DNA of 64,000 nucleotides. Origin: Kitasatospora gansuensis (GTDB taxonomy: Bacteria; Actinomycetota; Actinomycetes; Streptomycetales; Streptomycetaceae). Shown here piece after piece: positions 1 to 7,505 of the stretch (the first letter of the stretch is position 1; each line of letters starts with the position of its first letter). Location: the NCBI RefSeq assembly GCF_014203705.1, contig NZ_JACHJR010000001.1, forward strand, positions 7,626,001 to 7,690,000, in the 5' to 3' direction. The notes under the pieces were generated by a model, which saw nothing but the letters and a program-made list of their open reading frames with translations, did no database searches and was not told the DNA's origin. A program made the position numbers and the translations under genes.

Positions 1-300
1 GTGTCGGCGACGCCGGTGGTGTTGCTGTTGCGGAGGTACCAGGTGGTGCCGCGGACGATGCCGGGGGTGGTGGTGCCGTTGCCGTCCCAGTCGCCGGCGA
101 CGGGTACGTCGCCGGGATCGCCGTAGCCGAAGGTGGTGTCGGCGACGCCACTGGTGTTGCTGTTGCGCAGGTACCAGATGCCGCCCCGGACCACGCCGGG
201 CGTGCTGCTGCCGTTCCCGTCCCAGTCACCGGACATCGGCAGGTCGCCGGGGGCGCCGTAGCCGAAGGTCGTGGTGGCGGTGCCGGTGGTCAGCGAATCC
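1..300 (-). repeat. Tandem 135-bp coding repeats
   Basis: A unit starting near base 121 and the next near base 256 are exactly 135 bases apart, and an earlier copy runs off the window edge. They encode the 45-residue WDGNG repeat of the secreted protein above. Long stretches are near-identical at the DNA level (for example the codons for FGYG.PGD and NSNT.GVAD), so unequal crossing-over could change the copy number. Confidence 0.75.
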
Positions 301-458
301 CGCAGGTACCAGGTGCTGCCCCGGACGATCAGCGGGCGGGTCGGGTCACCCACCTTCGCGGCCGCCTCCGGTGCCGTGCCGAGGCCGACGCCGAGCGCCG
401 TGGGCAGCGCGAGCGCCATCGTCAGCAGAACGGCTCCGACACCTCTGTGAGTCCGCAT
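1..458 (-). CDS. Secreted repeat protein (VCBS/FG-GAP-like), 3' end beyond window
   Basis: The gene is read leftward from ATG at 458 and has no stop before base 1, so at least 152 residues are present and the C-terminus is missing. It opens with a signal peptide (MRTHRG, then a hydrophobic stretch ending near TAPEAAAK). The mature part is built from tandem units of 45 residues. Each holds FGYG, PGD, a GDWDGNG motif, TPG, VRG, a WYLR strand and NSNT. The DWDGNG loop resembles the calcium-binding loop of FG-GAP/VCBS beta-propeller repeats. Such proteins are exported in Streptomyces and often annotated as VCBS repeat proteins. The substrate and partner cannot be told from this fragment. The start codon faces the oxygenase gene at 597, leaving a divergent promoter region of about 140 bases. 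Confidence 0.75.
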   Translation of the reverse strand, partial: MRTHRGVGAVLLTMALALPTALGVGLGTAPEAAAKVGDPTRPLIVRGSTWYLRDSLTTGTATTTFGYGAPGDLPMSGDWDGNGSSTPGVVRGGIWYLRNSNTSGVADTTFGYGDPGDVPVAGDWDGNGTTTPGIVRGTTWYLRNSNTTGVAD

Positions 459-596
459 CCCGACCACCTCCGGGGCACGCGTGCTCGGGTCGACCAGCTA
501 TCTCATCGTATGACCGCCACCGCCTTCCGGAGCCGCTCCCGACCCGGAAAAGAAGCGGGGTACTGTGGTGGGCCGGGTGACGAGGGGCAGGCGCTG

Positions 597-1520
597 GTGG
601 GGACAGGAACCGGTACGGCTGAGCGGCGGACGCCGATCGGTGCGCTGCGCGCCCGTCTGCTGGACGAGATCAACGCGACGGTGCACGGGGAGGACCTGCA
701 CCTGGAGCGCTACGACCGGCCGCCCGGGGACCCGGGCCTGTTCGGCCCGGACAGTGTGGTGTGGCGGGTGCACGGGCACCCGGCCGGGATGCTGGTGGGC
801 GGTTTCGCCGCCCTGCTGCTGCAGTCCCTGCACCCGCTGGCGATGGCCGCCGTCGCCACGAACTCCGACTTCCGGACCGACCCGACCGGGCGGCTGCACC
901 GGACGGCACGCTTCGTCACCACCACCACGCTCGGCTCGACGGCCGCGGCCGAGCAGGCGATCGCGTCGGTGCGGCGGATCCACCTGCGGATCCGGGGCAC
1001 CGCGCCGGACGGCCGCCCGTACCGCGCCGACGATCCGGACCTGCTCACCTGGGTGCACGCCGCCGAGGTGCACTGCTTCCTGACCGGGTATCAGCACTTC
1101 TCCGCCACGCCGCTGAGCGCTGCCGAGTGCGACCGCTACTACGCCGAGGCGGCGCTCGTCGCCGAACTGCTGGGCGCCACCTCGATACCCCGGTCGCGGG
1201 CCGAGATGGCGGAGTACCTGGCCCGGATCCGGCCCGACCTGCGGGTCACACCGCCCGCCCTCGAGGTGCTCCGGCTGCTGCGCGGCTTCGGCCGCAGCCG
1301 CCGGGAGCGGCTGGCCGTCCGGCTGCTCACGAACGCCTCGATCGACCTGCTGCCGGGCTGGGCCAGGGCCGAACTCGCCGTCCGCCGCCCCTGGTTGGTG
1401 CGGGTCGGCTGGGACCGCCCGCTGGCCCGGGCGGGCGGGCGGATCATGGTCTGGGCCTGCGGCCCGTCCCAGATCCGCGCCGCCGCGCACGCGCGGGCCA
1501 CCGCACCGACCGCGCAGTAG
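597..1520 (+). CDS. Oxygenase MpaB family protein (DUF2236)
   Basis: The 307-residue product matches the DUF2236/MpaB oxygenase family, which includes latex-clearing proteins and fungal MpaB, by the pattern VWRVHGHPAGMLVGG, LLLQSLHPLAMAAV, FRTDPTGRLHRT and a later WVHAAEVHCFL segment. The histidines in these blocks fit a haem or metal oxygenase role seen in some family members; the substrate here is unknown. An ATG at 447 is in frame, but it lies inside the start of the divergent gene. GTG 597 is preceded by GAGGGGCAG at a sensible distance, so I prefer it. No signal peptide is visible from that start. The gene stands alone between a secreted protein and a convergent hydrolase gene that ends 20 bases away. 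Confidence 0.75.
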   Translation: MGTGTGTAERRTPIGALRARLLDEINATVHGEDLHLERYDRPPGDPGLFGPDSVVWRVHGHPAGMLVGGFAALLLQSLHPLAMAAVATNSDFRTDPTGRLHRTARFVTTTTLGSTAAAEQAIASVRRIHLRIRGTAPDGRPYRADDPDLLTWVHAAEVHCFLTGYQHFSATPLSAAECDRYYAEAALVAELLGATSIPRSRAEMAEYLARIRPDLRVTPPALEVLRLLRGFGRSRRERLAVRLLTNASIDLLPGWARAELAVRRPWLVRVGWDRPLARAGGRIMVWACGPSQIRAAAHARATAPTAQ

Positions 1521-1540
1521 CGCACGGAGCTGACGGCCGG

Positions 1541-2260
1541 TCAGAGCGGCAGGGTGAGCCCCAGCCCGCCCGCGTCGGCGGTGCCCAGGGCGAGGGCTTC
1601 GGCGACCTCCGCGGGCAGCGGCCGCAGGCCGAGCAGGCCGGCCGTCAGGTCGGCGGCCGCGCGGTGCCAGTCGGCGGAGCGGCGGAGCAGGGCGTGGCCC
1701 GAGCCGTGCACCGTGTAGCCGGCCACCCGGGCGCCCGCCTCGCGGGCCCGGGCGGCCAGGTCGCGGGTGGCCTCGGGCTCGGTGACCCGGTCGCGGTCGC
1801 CGTGCAGGGTCAGCACGGTGCGGTCCCTGAGCTGGGCCACCGGGTCCTCCGGCGGGCACCACGGGGCCAGCGCGATCACGCCGGTCACGCACGGGTGCCC
1901 GGCGGCGCGGAGGGCGGCCCGGCCGCCCATCGAGTGCCCGACCAGGACGGTCGGCACCGGGCCGAGCTCCTCGGCCAGGTCGCAGAGGGCCGCCGTGGCG
2001 TCCCGGGCGGCGTCGGCCTGCTCGCCGTTCCAGCCCCGGTAGCGGTAGCGCACCGAGCCGACCGCGACCCTGGTCCCCGCCGTCTCGCGGGCCACCGCGC
2101 GGGCGAACCCCTGCATCCGCAGCCCCGGCAGATTGACCGGCCCGGGCCGGCGCTCACTGGCGATCTGCCCCCCGTGCAGCACCAGGACCGCCGCCACGGC
2201 CCCCTCGGTCGCCCCGCGCCACGCCAGCGCCCGGTGCCCGGCGACCCGCACTCTGTTCAT
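1541..2260 (-). CDS. Alpha/beta hydrolase (dienelactone-hydrolase-like)
   Basis: This is a compact 239-residue alpha/beta hydrolase. It shows the oxyanion-side VLVLHGG motif near residue 25, the nucleophile elbow GHSMGG, a likely acid in LHGDRDRV and a catalytic histidine in VHGSGHALL, in the family order. No lid domain or signal peptide is seen, so it is probably a cytoplasmic esterase or hydrolase of unknown substrate. The ATG at 2260 is preceded by GGAG nine bases upstream. An open frame reaching to 3208 covers the antisense strand of the next gene and is not used. It is divergent from the phosphorylase gene at 2399, with about 140 bases between them for both promoters. Confidence 0.8.
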   Translation of the reverse strand: MNRVRVAGHRALAWRGATEGAVAAVLVLHGGQIASERRPGPVNLPGLRMQGFARAVARETAGTRVAVGSVRYRYRGWNGEQADAARDATAALCDLAEELGPVPTVLVGHSMGGRAALRAAGHPCVTGVIALAPWCPPEDPVAQLRDRTVLTLHGDRDRVTEPEATRDLAARAREAGARVAGYTVHGSGHALLRRSADWHRAAADLTAGLLGLRPLPAEVAEALALGTADAGGLGLTLPL

Positions 2261-2398
2261 CTCCACCGACTCCAACTCAGACCACCCACCAAGGGACGGC
2301 CACTGTACGCCCGAATGCCCTTGCCCCGGAGGCATCGGCCACCGGGCCCGGTTCGTACAGTGGTGGGTGCCGGAGCAGCCGACTGAGAGGCCGTCACC

Positions 2399-3247
2399 AT
2401 GAGCGAGAGCGCCGCCCGTCCCGTCCGCGCCGAGATCGGTGTGATCGGGGGCTCGGGCCTGTACGCGCTGCTGGACGACGTGACCGAGGTGGTGGTGGAC
2501 ACGCCGTACGGGGCGCCCAGCGACGCGGTGTTCGTCGGGGAGGTGGCCGGGCGGTCGGTGGCGTTCCTGCCCCGGCACGGGCGGGGCCACGGGCTGCCGC
2601 CGCACCGGATCAACTACCGGGCCAACCTGTGGGCGCTGCACTCGCTGGGCGTGCGGCAGGTGCTCGGGCCGTGCGCGGTGGGCGGGCTGCGGGAGGAGTA
2701 CGGGCCCGGGACGCTGGTCGTCCCCGACCAGTTCGTCGACCGGACCGACGGCCGGCAGCAGACCTACTACAACGGCCTGCCGCTGCCCGGCGGCGGCCGG
2801 CCCGAGGTGGTGCACGTCTCGATGGCCGACCCGTACTGCCCCGACGGGCGGCGGGTCGCGCTGGGCGCGGCCCGGGATTGCGCCTGGGAGCCGGTGGACG
2901 GCGGCACCCTGGTGGTGATCGGCGGGCCGCGGTTCTCGACCCGTGCGGAGTCGCGCTGGTTCGCCGCGAACGGCTGGTCGGTGGTCGGCATGACCGGCCA
3001 CCCGGAGGCCGTGCTGGCCCGCGAACTGGGCCTCTGCTACACCTCGCTGGCCCTGGTCACCGACCTGGACGCCGGGGTGGAGAGCGGCGAGGGCGTCACC
3101 CACGCGGAGGTGCTGGAGGTGTTCGGACGGAACGTGGACCGGCTGCGCACCGTGCTGTTCAAGGCACTGGAGAGCCTGCCCGCGACCCGCGACTGCCTCT
3201 GCTCGCACGCACTGGACGGCCTGGAGACCGGCCTGCCGGGCGTCTGA
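2399..3247 (+). CDS. mtnP: S-methyl-5'-thioadenosine phosphorylase family protein
   Basis: The 282-residue protein belongs to the PNP/MTAP family, which cleaves methylthioadenosine or a related purine nucleoside with phosphate to release the base and a sugar-1-phosphate. Visible signatures are IGVIGGSGLY at the N-terminus, the phosphate-binding FLPRHGRGHGLPPHRINYRAN block, VPDQFVDRT, GGPRFSTRAE and GMTGHPEAVLARELGLCY. Full MTAP enzymes usually carry MTN.PE in the last block; here it is MTGHPE, so the exact nucleoside preference is open. GAGAGG sits eight bases before ATG 2399, and TACAGT near 2356 could be a -10 box. The gene ends at a strong hairpin. In the methionine salvage pathway this enzyme recycles the by-product of polyamine synthesis. 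Confidence 0.82.
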   Translation: MSESAARPVRAEIGVIGGSGLYALLDDVTEVVVDTPYGAPSDAVFVGEVAGRSVAFLPRHGRGHGLPPHRINYRANLWALHSLGVRQVLGPCAVGGLREEYGPGTLVVPDQFVDRTDGRQQTYYNGLPLPGGGRPEVVHVSMADPYCPDGRRVALGAARDCAWEPVDGGTLVVIGGPRFSTRAESRWFAANGWSVVGMTGHPEAVLARELGLCYTSLALVTDLDAGVESGEGVTHAEVLEVFGRNVDRLRTVLFKALESLPATRDCLCSHALDGLETGLPGV

Positions 3248-3250
3248 CCG

Positions 3251-3288
3251 GGCGTGAGACGGCCTCTGGCCGGAGGCCGTCTCACGCC
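3251..3288. terminator. Bidirectional hairpin terminator
   Basis: A perfect 16-bp stem (GGCGTGAGACGGCCTC against its complement) encloses a 6-nt loop. It lies between the convergent phosphorylase and cupin genes, four bases after one stop and 13 before the other. It lacks a T-run, which is common in actinomycetes. Confidence 0.8.
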
Positions 3289-3301
3289 GAGCGTCCCTGG
3301 G

Positions 3302-3748
3302 TCAGGCGCAGCTGGGGGCCGGCATGTCGACCGAGAGGGGGCTGCCCTCCGGGACCAGGTAGGTGACCAGCAGGACCACCGGCTCGGTGCCGTAGTTGTA
3401 GCCGATGTGGGTGTGCTTGTGCCCGGCCGGCTCCACCACGACGCCGCCGGCCGGGGTCACCTCGGTCGCGCAGTCGTCCAGCTTGCGGGTCAGGGTGCCG
3501 GACTTGACCACGGCGAGCACCTGGCCCGGGTGGTAGTGCCAGCCGGTGGTGCCGCCGGGGGCGATGGTGATCTCCCGGAAGACCACGTCGGTGCGGCCCT
3601 TGGCCTTGAGCGTGATGCTGCCGTCCGAGGTGCCCTTGCCGAGCAGCGTGGCGGTGACGCCGCTGCCCGGGGTCGCGCCCGCGACGGTCGGCAGGAAGCC
3701 GAGGAGAAGTGCGCCGAGGACGGCCGTGCCGGTGCGCTTGATGTTCAT
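3302..3748 (-). CDS. Secreted cupin-domain protein
   Basis: The 148-residue product begins with a Sec signal peptide (MNIKRT, hydrophobic core ALLLGFLPTV, cleavage near AGA-TPG). A single cupin barrel follows: motif 1 is GGTTGWHYHPGQVLAVVKSG with two histidines and a spaced acidic or polar ligand, and motif 2 is around PAGHKHTHIGYN. Two cysteines (CATE and the C-terminal SCA) could form a disulphide outside the cell. Cupins of this type bind metal and may be isomerases, dioxygenases or non-enzymatic binders, so the role is not determined. The start at 3748 follows the signal-peptide logic. The gene is divergent from the DNA glycosylase gene at 3845. Confidence 0.78.
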   Translation of the reverse strand: MNIKRTGTAVLGALLLGFLPTVAGATPGSGVTATLLGKGTSDGSITLKAKGRTDVVFREITIAPGGTTGWHYHPGQVLAVVKSGTLTRKLDDCATEVTPAGGVVVEPAGHKHTHIGYNYGTEPVVLLVTYLVPEGSPLSVDMPAPSCA

Positions 3749-3844
3749 GTCCACCCCGTGAGCAAGATAAGCAGATGATCTTTGCGGCGAAAACATATCA
3801 GGGGCTGATCGCCCGTCAGCCCCCCGCTGCCGGATGATGGACGG

Positions 3845-4636
3845 GTGCCAGAAGGAGACTCCGTCCACCGCGTCGCCGGGCAGCTGGACCGCGCGCTCAC
3901 CGGCCGGCCGCTGATCACCGCCGAGCTCCGGGTGCCCGCCCACGCCACCGCCGACCTGACCGGGCGCCGGGTGCTCGGCACCGTCCCGCGCGGCAAGCAC
4001 CTGCTGACCAGGTTCGACGGCGGACTGACCCTGCACACCCACCTGCGGATGGACGGCCGCTGGGCGCTGTACGGCCCGGGGGAGCGGTGGACCGGCGGGG
4101 CCGGGCACCAGATCAGGGCCGTGCTCGGGGTCGAGGGGCGGACGGCCGTCGGGTACCGGCTGCCGGTCGTGCAGCTGCTCCGCACCACCGAGGAACAGAC
4201 CGTGGTCGGCCACCTCGGCCCCGACCTGCTGGGCCCGGACTGGGACGCCGCCGAGGCCGCCCGCCGACTCGCCGCCGATCCCGAACGGCCGCTCGGCGCC
4301 GCCCTGTTGGACCAGCGAAACCTGGCCGGGATCGGCAACATCTACGCCAACGAGCTGTGCTTCCTGGCCGGGCTCACCCCGTGGGCCCCGGTCGCCGACG
4401 CCCTCCCCGTCCTGGAGCGGCTGGCGGCCCGGGCCCACCAGCTGCTCGACGCGAACAAGGAACGCCCGGGCCACCCGACCACCCCGGACCCCCGCCCGGG
4501 CCGGCAGAACTGGGTCTACGGCCGGGCCCGCCGGCCGTGCCTGCGCTGCGGCACCACCGTGCGCACCGCCCAGCACGACCGCGACCGGCCCGCGTACTGG
4601 TGCCCGCACTGCCAGCGCGGCCCTACGCCTCGATGA
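3845..4636 (+). CDS. nei: Fpg/Nei family DNA glycosylase (endonuclease VIII-like)
   Basis: The 263-residue enzyme removes oxidised bases and cuts at the abasic site. After loss of the initiator residue, Pro2 is the Schiff-base nucleophile and Glu3 its partner: the start reads M-PEGDSVHR. The RGKHLL segment carries the conserved lysine. The H2TH region LLDQRNLAGIGNIYANELCFLAGL lies near residues 155-180. A C-terminal zinc finger (CLRC...CPHC) is intact near residues 228-252. PEGD rather than PELP places it with Nei, and actinobacteria carry several such paralogues. The start is GTG, fixed by the requirement for proline at position 2. Its last 14 bases overlap the end of the convergent kinase-like gene. 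Confidence 0.88.
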   Translation: MPEGDSVHRVAGQLDRALTGRPLITAELRVPAHATADLTGRRVLGTVPRGKHLLTRFDGGLTLHTHLRMDGRWALYGPGERWTGGAGHQIRAVLGVEGRTAVGYRLPVVQLLRTTEEQTVVGHLGPDLLGPDWDAAEAARRLAADPERPLGAALLDQRNLAGIGNIYANELCFLAGLTPWAPVADALPVLERLAARAHQLLDANKERPGHPTTPDPRPGRQNWVYGRARRPCLRCGTTVRTAQHDRDRPAYWCPHCQRGPTPR

Positions 4637-5252
4637 GGGCGGGGTGCCGGGGGTCGTCGCAGCGGACGGTGAGGTCGGCGAGGGCGATCGGGTCGGTCTC
4701 GGCCTGGTAGCGGGCGAAGGCGGGCAGGGTCCACTGCTCCTCGGGCGCGGTCCGGCGGGCCAGGGCGGCCGGGCCGAGGGCGAGGTGCACGGTGAGTTCG
4801 AACGGCAGCCAGCGGCCGAGCAGCAGCGGGCCGTCCAGCAACAGGACGCCGCCGGGCGGCAGTTCGACGTACCGGGCCCGGGTGGACCGGTCGGTGGCCG
4901 GGTCCCGGAAGGTGGGCAGGATCCGGCCGGTGCCGCCGGGCTCCAGCGGGTCGAGCACCTCGCGCAGCAGCGCGCCGTCGTCCAGCCAGCCGTCGTGGTA
5001 CGCGTCGGCGTCCTGGTGGCCGTACTCCAGACGGACCGAGGCCGGGCGGAGGAAGTCGGCCGCCGACACCCGCTGGACGGGGCGTCCGCGCAGGCGCAGC
5101 GGCTCGACCAACGCGTCCGCGAGCGCGCCGGGACCGGCGGCGGGCGCGCCGTCCAGGGCCACCCGGACCCGGCGGCCGTCGGCGGACAGGTCGGCGATCC
5201 GGTCGGCGAGCAGTTCGGCCAGCCGCTCCGGGGAGATGGGGTGTACCCGCAC
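4623..5252 (-). CDS. Uridine-kinase-like protein with degenerate P-loop
   Basis: The 209-residue product follows the uridine/phosphoribulokinase fold: a first beta strand VRVALDGAPAAGPGALADAL, then VSAADFLRPASVRLEYGHQDADAYHDGWLD (like the DDFY.R....G.DSP.SFYYDWFD block of uridine kinases), and a FELTVHLALGPA..ARRTA lid-like region. The Walker A motif should read GxxxxGK[S/T], but here the lysine is absent (GAPAAGPGAL). It may therefore bind nucleotide weakly or have another role. Streptomyces genomes carry related proteins annotated as uridine kinase. The ATG at 5252 is preceded by a purine-rich stretch. It is divergent from the HD gene at 5401 and overlaps the glycosylase gene end. Confidence 0.72.
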   Translation of the reverse strand: MRVHPISPERLAELLADRIADLSADGRRVRVALDGAPAAGPGALADALVEPLRLRGRPVQRVSAADFLRPASVRLEYGHQDADAYHDGWLDDGALLREVLDPLEPGGTGRILPTFRDPATDRSTRARYVELPPGGVLLLDGPLLLGRWLPFELTVHLALGPAALARRTAPEEQWTLPAFARYQAETDPIALADLTVRCDDPRHPALIEA

Positions 5253-5400
5253 GGGATCGGTCTCCGGCTTCTCTTCGGTGGGTCGGTCGAAGTATGCCCC
5301 GGGCTGGTGCGGAGGGGGGGTTCGGGCCGGTGCTATCGTCGCGCCAGACCCGGCGGCCGTCCGGCTGACGGAGCGTCATCTGCCCCTGGGGGAGCGCCCT

Positions 5401-5916
5401 GTGCCCACGCTGAGCCTTGCCGACGTCGACGCCCTGGCGGCCGAAGCGCACGCCGGACAGTTCGACCTGATCGGCGCGCCGTACATCGGGCACGTCCGGG
5501 CGGTGGCGGCGGGCGTCGCGCCGTTCGGGGTCGGGCTGCAGATGGCCGGACTGCTGCACGACGTCCTGGAGGACACCCCGGTGACGGCCGACGACCTGCT
5601 GCGCGCGGGCGTGCCGTTCAGCGTGGTGGCGACCGTGCGACGGGTGACCAGGCTGCCCGGGGTGAGCTACCCGGAGATGCTCCGGCAGGTGGTGACCGAC
5701 CACGCGGCCACCCTGCTGAAGATCTCCGACAACGCGCACAACTCGCACCCCGACCGGGCCGCCGCACTGGCGCCGGCTGACCGCGAGCGGCTGGCCGAGC
5801 GCTACCGCTCGGCCCGGGCGGTGCTCTGGCCCGCCGCGGCGGCGGCGGACGTCCGGGCGGTGCTGGAGCTGGTCAACCCCGCGCTGCTGGCGGAGCTGGC
5901 CCCGGCGGCGCGATGA
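5401..5916 (+). CDS. HD-domain protein (small RelA/SpoT-type hydrolase fold)
   Basis: The 171-residue protein has a metal-dependent HD phosphohydrolase core: a histidine in PYIGHVRAVA, the HD pair in AGLLHDVLEDT, and a later KISDNAHNSH segment giving the final aspartate. This arrangement matches the (p)ppGpp hydrolase half of RelA/SpoT and stand-alone MESH1-like enzymes (H...HDxxED...D). No synthetase domain is present. It could hydrolyse an alarmone or another nucleotide, which I infer only from the motif order. The open frame extends upstream to 4792, but GTG 5401 has GGGGGAG just before it and starts at the conserved region. TATCGT near 5332 is a possible -10 box. Confidence 0.75.
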   Translation: MPTLSLADVDALAAEAHAGQFDLIGAPYIGHVRAVAAGVAPFGVGLQMAGLLHDVLEDTPVTADDLLRAGVPFSVVATVRRVTRLPGVSYPEMLRQVVTDHAATLLKISDNAHNSHPDRAAALAPADRERLAERYRSARAVLWPAAAAADVRAVLELVNPALLAELAPAAR

Positions 5917-5955
5917 GCGCAGGCTGGGAGTAGCTGACCAGTTGGGAGAGCCGTC

Positions 5956-6126
5956 ATGTCGGACATGCAGGAGAAGTTCAGCGACAAGGCCGCGACCGAC
6001 CGCGAGGACGTCCGCGCCGCCGACCCGGAGGAGGGCATCACCTCCTACCAGGTCGCCCACGCCTGGGAGGAGTCGCAGGCGGAGGGCGACCGTGAGGACG
6101 AAGCGAACGAGGACGCCCTGCGCTGA
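5956..6126 (+). CDS. Small acidic hypothetical protein
   Basis: This 56-residue ORF starts at ATG 5956 with GGGAGAG six bases upstream and ends TGA at 6126. The product is very acidic and probably disordered (MSDMQEKFSD at the start, ADPEEGITSYQ and HAWEESQAEGDRED further on). No motif, signal peptide or membrane segment is visible. It sits 39 bases after the HD gene on the same strand and 34 bases before the next, so it may be co-transcribed with either. Its function is not recognised. Confidence 0.65.
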   Translation: MSDMQEKFSDKAATDREDVRAADPEEGITSYQVAHAWEESQAEGDREDEANEDALR

Positions 6127-6160
6127 CCGGTAGCGGCGGGCAACGCGCGACAATCACGGT

Positions 6161-6757
6161 ATGGGTGACACGGAGAACGACGGCGGGGACGCGGCGTGCT
6201 GGCTGGAGCAGGTCTGCCCGGAGTGCGGGCGGCTGCGCGCTTCGTGCGGACACGATGAGGTAGCGGCGCCTTCGCCCAGCGCCGTACGGCGTCCCGGCCG
6301 GGACCGCGACGCGGCGGGCCGGGCCCGGAACGGACGTCCGCGCGACGGACTCGGCCGGCCGCTCCCGTACGGCGCGCAGGGCGCCCCGCGCCAGCCGGAG
6401 GGCGTGCACCGCTCGCCCGGGCAGACGCTCACCGAGGCCCAGCAACTGCTGGACGCCGGAATGCCGTTCCACGCCCACGAGGTGCTCGAGGACCGCTGGA
6501 AGGCCGCCCCCGAACCGGAGCGGCCGCTCTGGCGCGCCCTCGCCCAGTACGCGGTCGGCCTCACCCACGCCGCCCGCGGCAACCCGACCGGCGCGGCCGC
6601 CCTGCTGGCCCGCGCGGCGGACGGCCTGGCCCCGTTCGAGGCGGCCCCGCCGTTCGACCTCGACATCGCGGGCATCCGGCGGTGGGCGGGGCAGCCGGCG
6701 GCCGTCTCGACGACGGTGCCTGCGCCGGAGGCGCCGGCGCTGCGGCGGCTTCGGTAG
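6161..6757 (+). CDS. DUF309 domain protein with N-terminal cysteine motif
   Basis: The 198-residue product has two parts. Residues 1-35 carry a CWLEQVCPECGRLRASCGH cluster that could bind a metal ion. A proline/arginine-rich linker follows. Residues 88-175 form a DUF309 helical domain: AQQLLDAGMPFHAHEVLEDRWK, then RPLWRALAQYAVGLTHAARGN and GAAALLARAADGL. DUF309 proteins are small helical proteins of unknown activity. The ATG at 6161 comes 34 bases after the small acidic gene. It converges on the TetR gene, leaving 17 bases between stops. Confidence 0.75.
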   Translation: MGDTENDGGDAACWLEQVCPECGRLRASCGHDEVAAPSPSAVRRPGRDRDAAGRARNGRPRDGLGRPLPYGAQGAPRQPEGVHRSPGQTLTEAQQLLDAGMPFHAHEVLEDRWKAAPEPERPLWRALAQYAVGLTHAARGNPTGAAALLARAADGLAPFEAAPPFDLDIAGIRRWAGQPAAVSTTVPAPEAPALRRLR

Positions 6758-6774
6758 GTGCAGCCGACGGCCGG

Positions 6775-7398
6775 TCAGGCCGGGTGCGGTCGTGACGCCG
6801 TGGGCAGCAGCGCGGCCAGGCCCGCCCGGACGGCGGCCGGGTCCACGTCGCCGAACAGGGCCTGCTGGGCGATGAAGCCCTGGGCGGTGGCGATCAGGAC
6901 GCGGGCGATCTGGGTGGGCTCGGCCTCACGGGGCATCAGGCCGGCCTCCTGGTAGGCCGTGATCAGCTCGGTCCAGAGGCCGAGCAGGGAAGCGAAGCCG
7001 GCCCGCAGGGTCTCGGTCAGCTCGGGGCTGCGCAGGGTCTCCGACCAGACCTGGAGGATCAGCCGGGTGAAGATCAGCGGGTCGTCGCCGCCCAGGGTGT
7101 GGGTGAAGACCCGGTCGAGCACGGCGGGCAGCAGCACGTCGACCGGGGGCGGGGGAGTGCTGGCGACGGCTTCGGCGTAGGCGCCCCGGACGGTGGTGAA
7201 GACCTCCTCGGCGATGGCCGTGATGATCTCCTCCTTGCCGGAGAAGTAACGGTAGACGGCACCGGCGGACAGTCCGCTCTCGCGCAGCACGTCCTGCATG
7301 GAGGTGGCGTGGAACCCGTTGCGGGCGAAGCAGCGGGCGGCGCCGTCGAGGATCTGACGGCGGCGGGCGTCTAGGTGTTCCTGGGATACGCGAGCCAT
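6775..7398 (-). CDS. TetR/AcrR family repressor
   Basis: The 207-residue protein has an N-terminal TetR helix-turn-helix (RRRQILDGAARCFARNGFHATSMQDVLRESGLSAGAVYRYFSGKEEII, residues 12-58) and a helical ligand-binding domain. The helix pair TSMQDVLRESGLSAGAVYRYF is the recognition unit. It is divergent from the membrane protein at 7506, and the 107-bp gap holds two near-palindromic sites, one by each gene. This is the usual arrangement for a repressor that controls itself and a neighbouring exporter or permease. The inducing ligand is unknown, but a hydrophobic drug-like molecule would be typical of the family. Confidence 0.88.
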   Translation of the reverse strand: MARVSQEHLDARRRQILDGAARCFARNGFHATSMQDVLRESGLSAGAVYRYFSGKEEIITAIAEEVFTTVRGAYAEAVASTPPPPVDVLLPAVLDRVFTHTLGGDDPLIFTRLILQVWSETLRSPELTETLRAGFASLLGLWTELITAYQEAGLMPREAEPTQIARVLIATAQGFIAQQALFGDVDPAAVRAGLAALLPTASRPHPA

Positions 7399-7410
7399 GT
7401 GGCCACCGTA

Positions 7411-7482
7411 GAACGAACATTCCTTCTTGACAATCCGCAGCGGGGCGGCAGAGAGTTGGCGACATAAAACGAACGATCCTTC
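7411..7482. promoter_or_regulatory. Twin TetR operator sites
   Basis: Two 16-bp near-palindromes follow GAAnGAAnnTTCnTTC: GAACGAACATTCCTTC at 7411-7426 and AAACGAACGATCCTTC at 7467-7482. One lies 13 bases before the repressor start and the other 24 bases before the membrane protein start. A TTGACA immediately follows the first site. The duplication, and its place between divergent genes, support binding by the adjacent TetR protein. Confidence 0.75.
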
Positions 7483-7505
7483 TCTTTAATGGAGACCCGT
7501 CCGCC

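Noticed and set aside
1541-3208. Extension of the hydrolase frame to 555 codons
   Set aside because: The added part is antisense to the phosphorylase gene. ATG 2260 has a good ribosome site and begins the fold.
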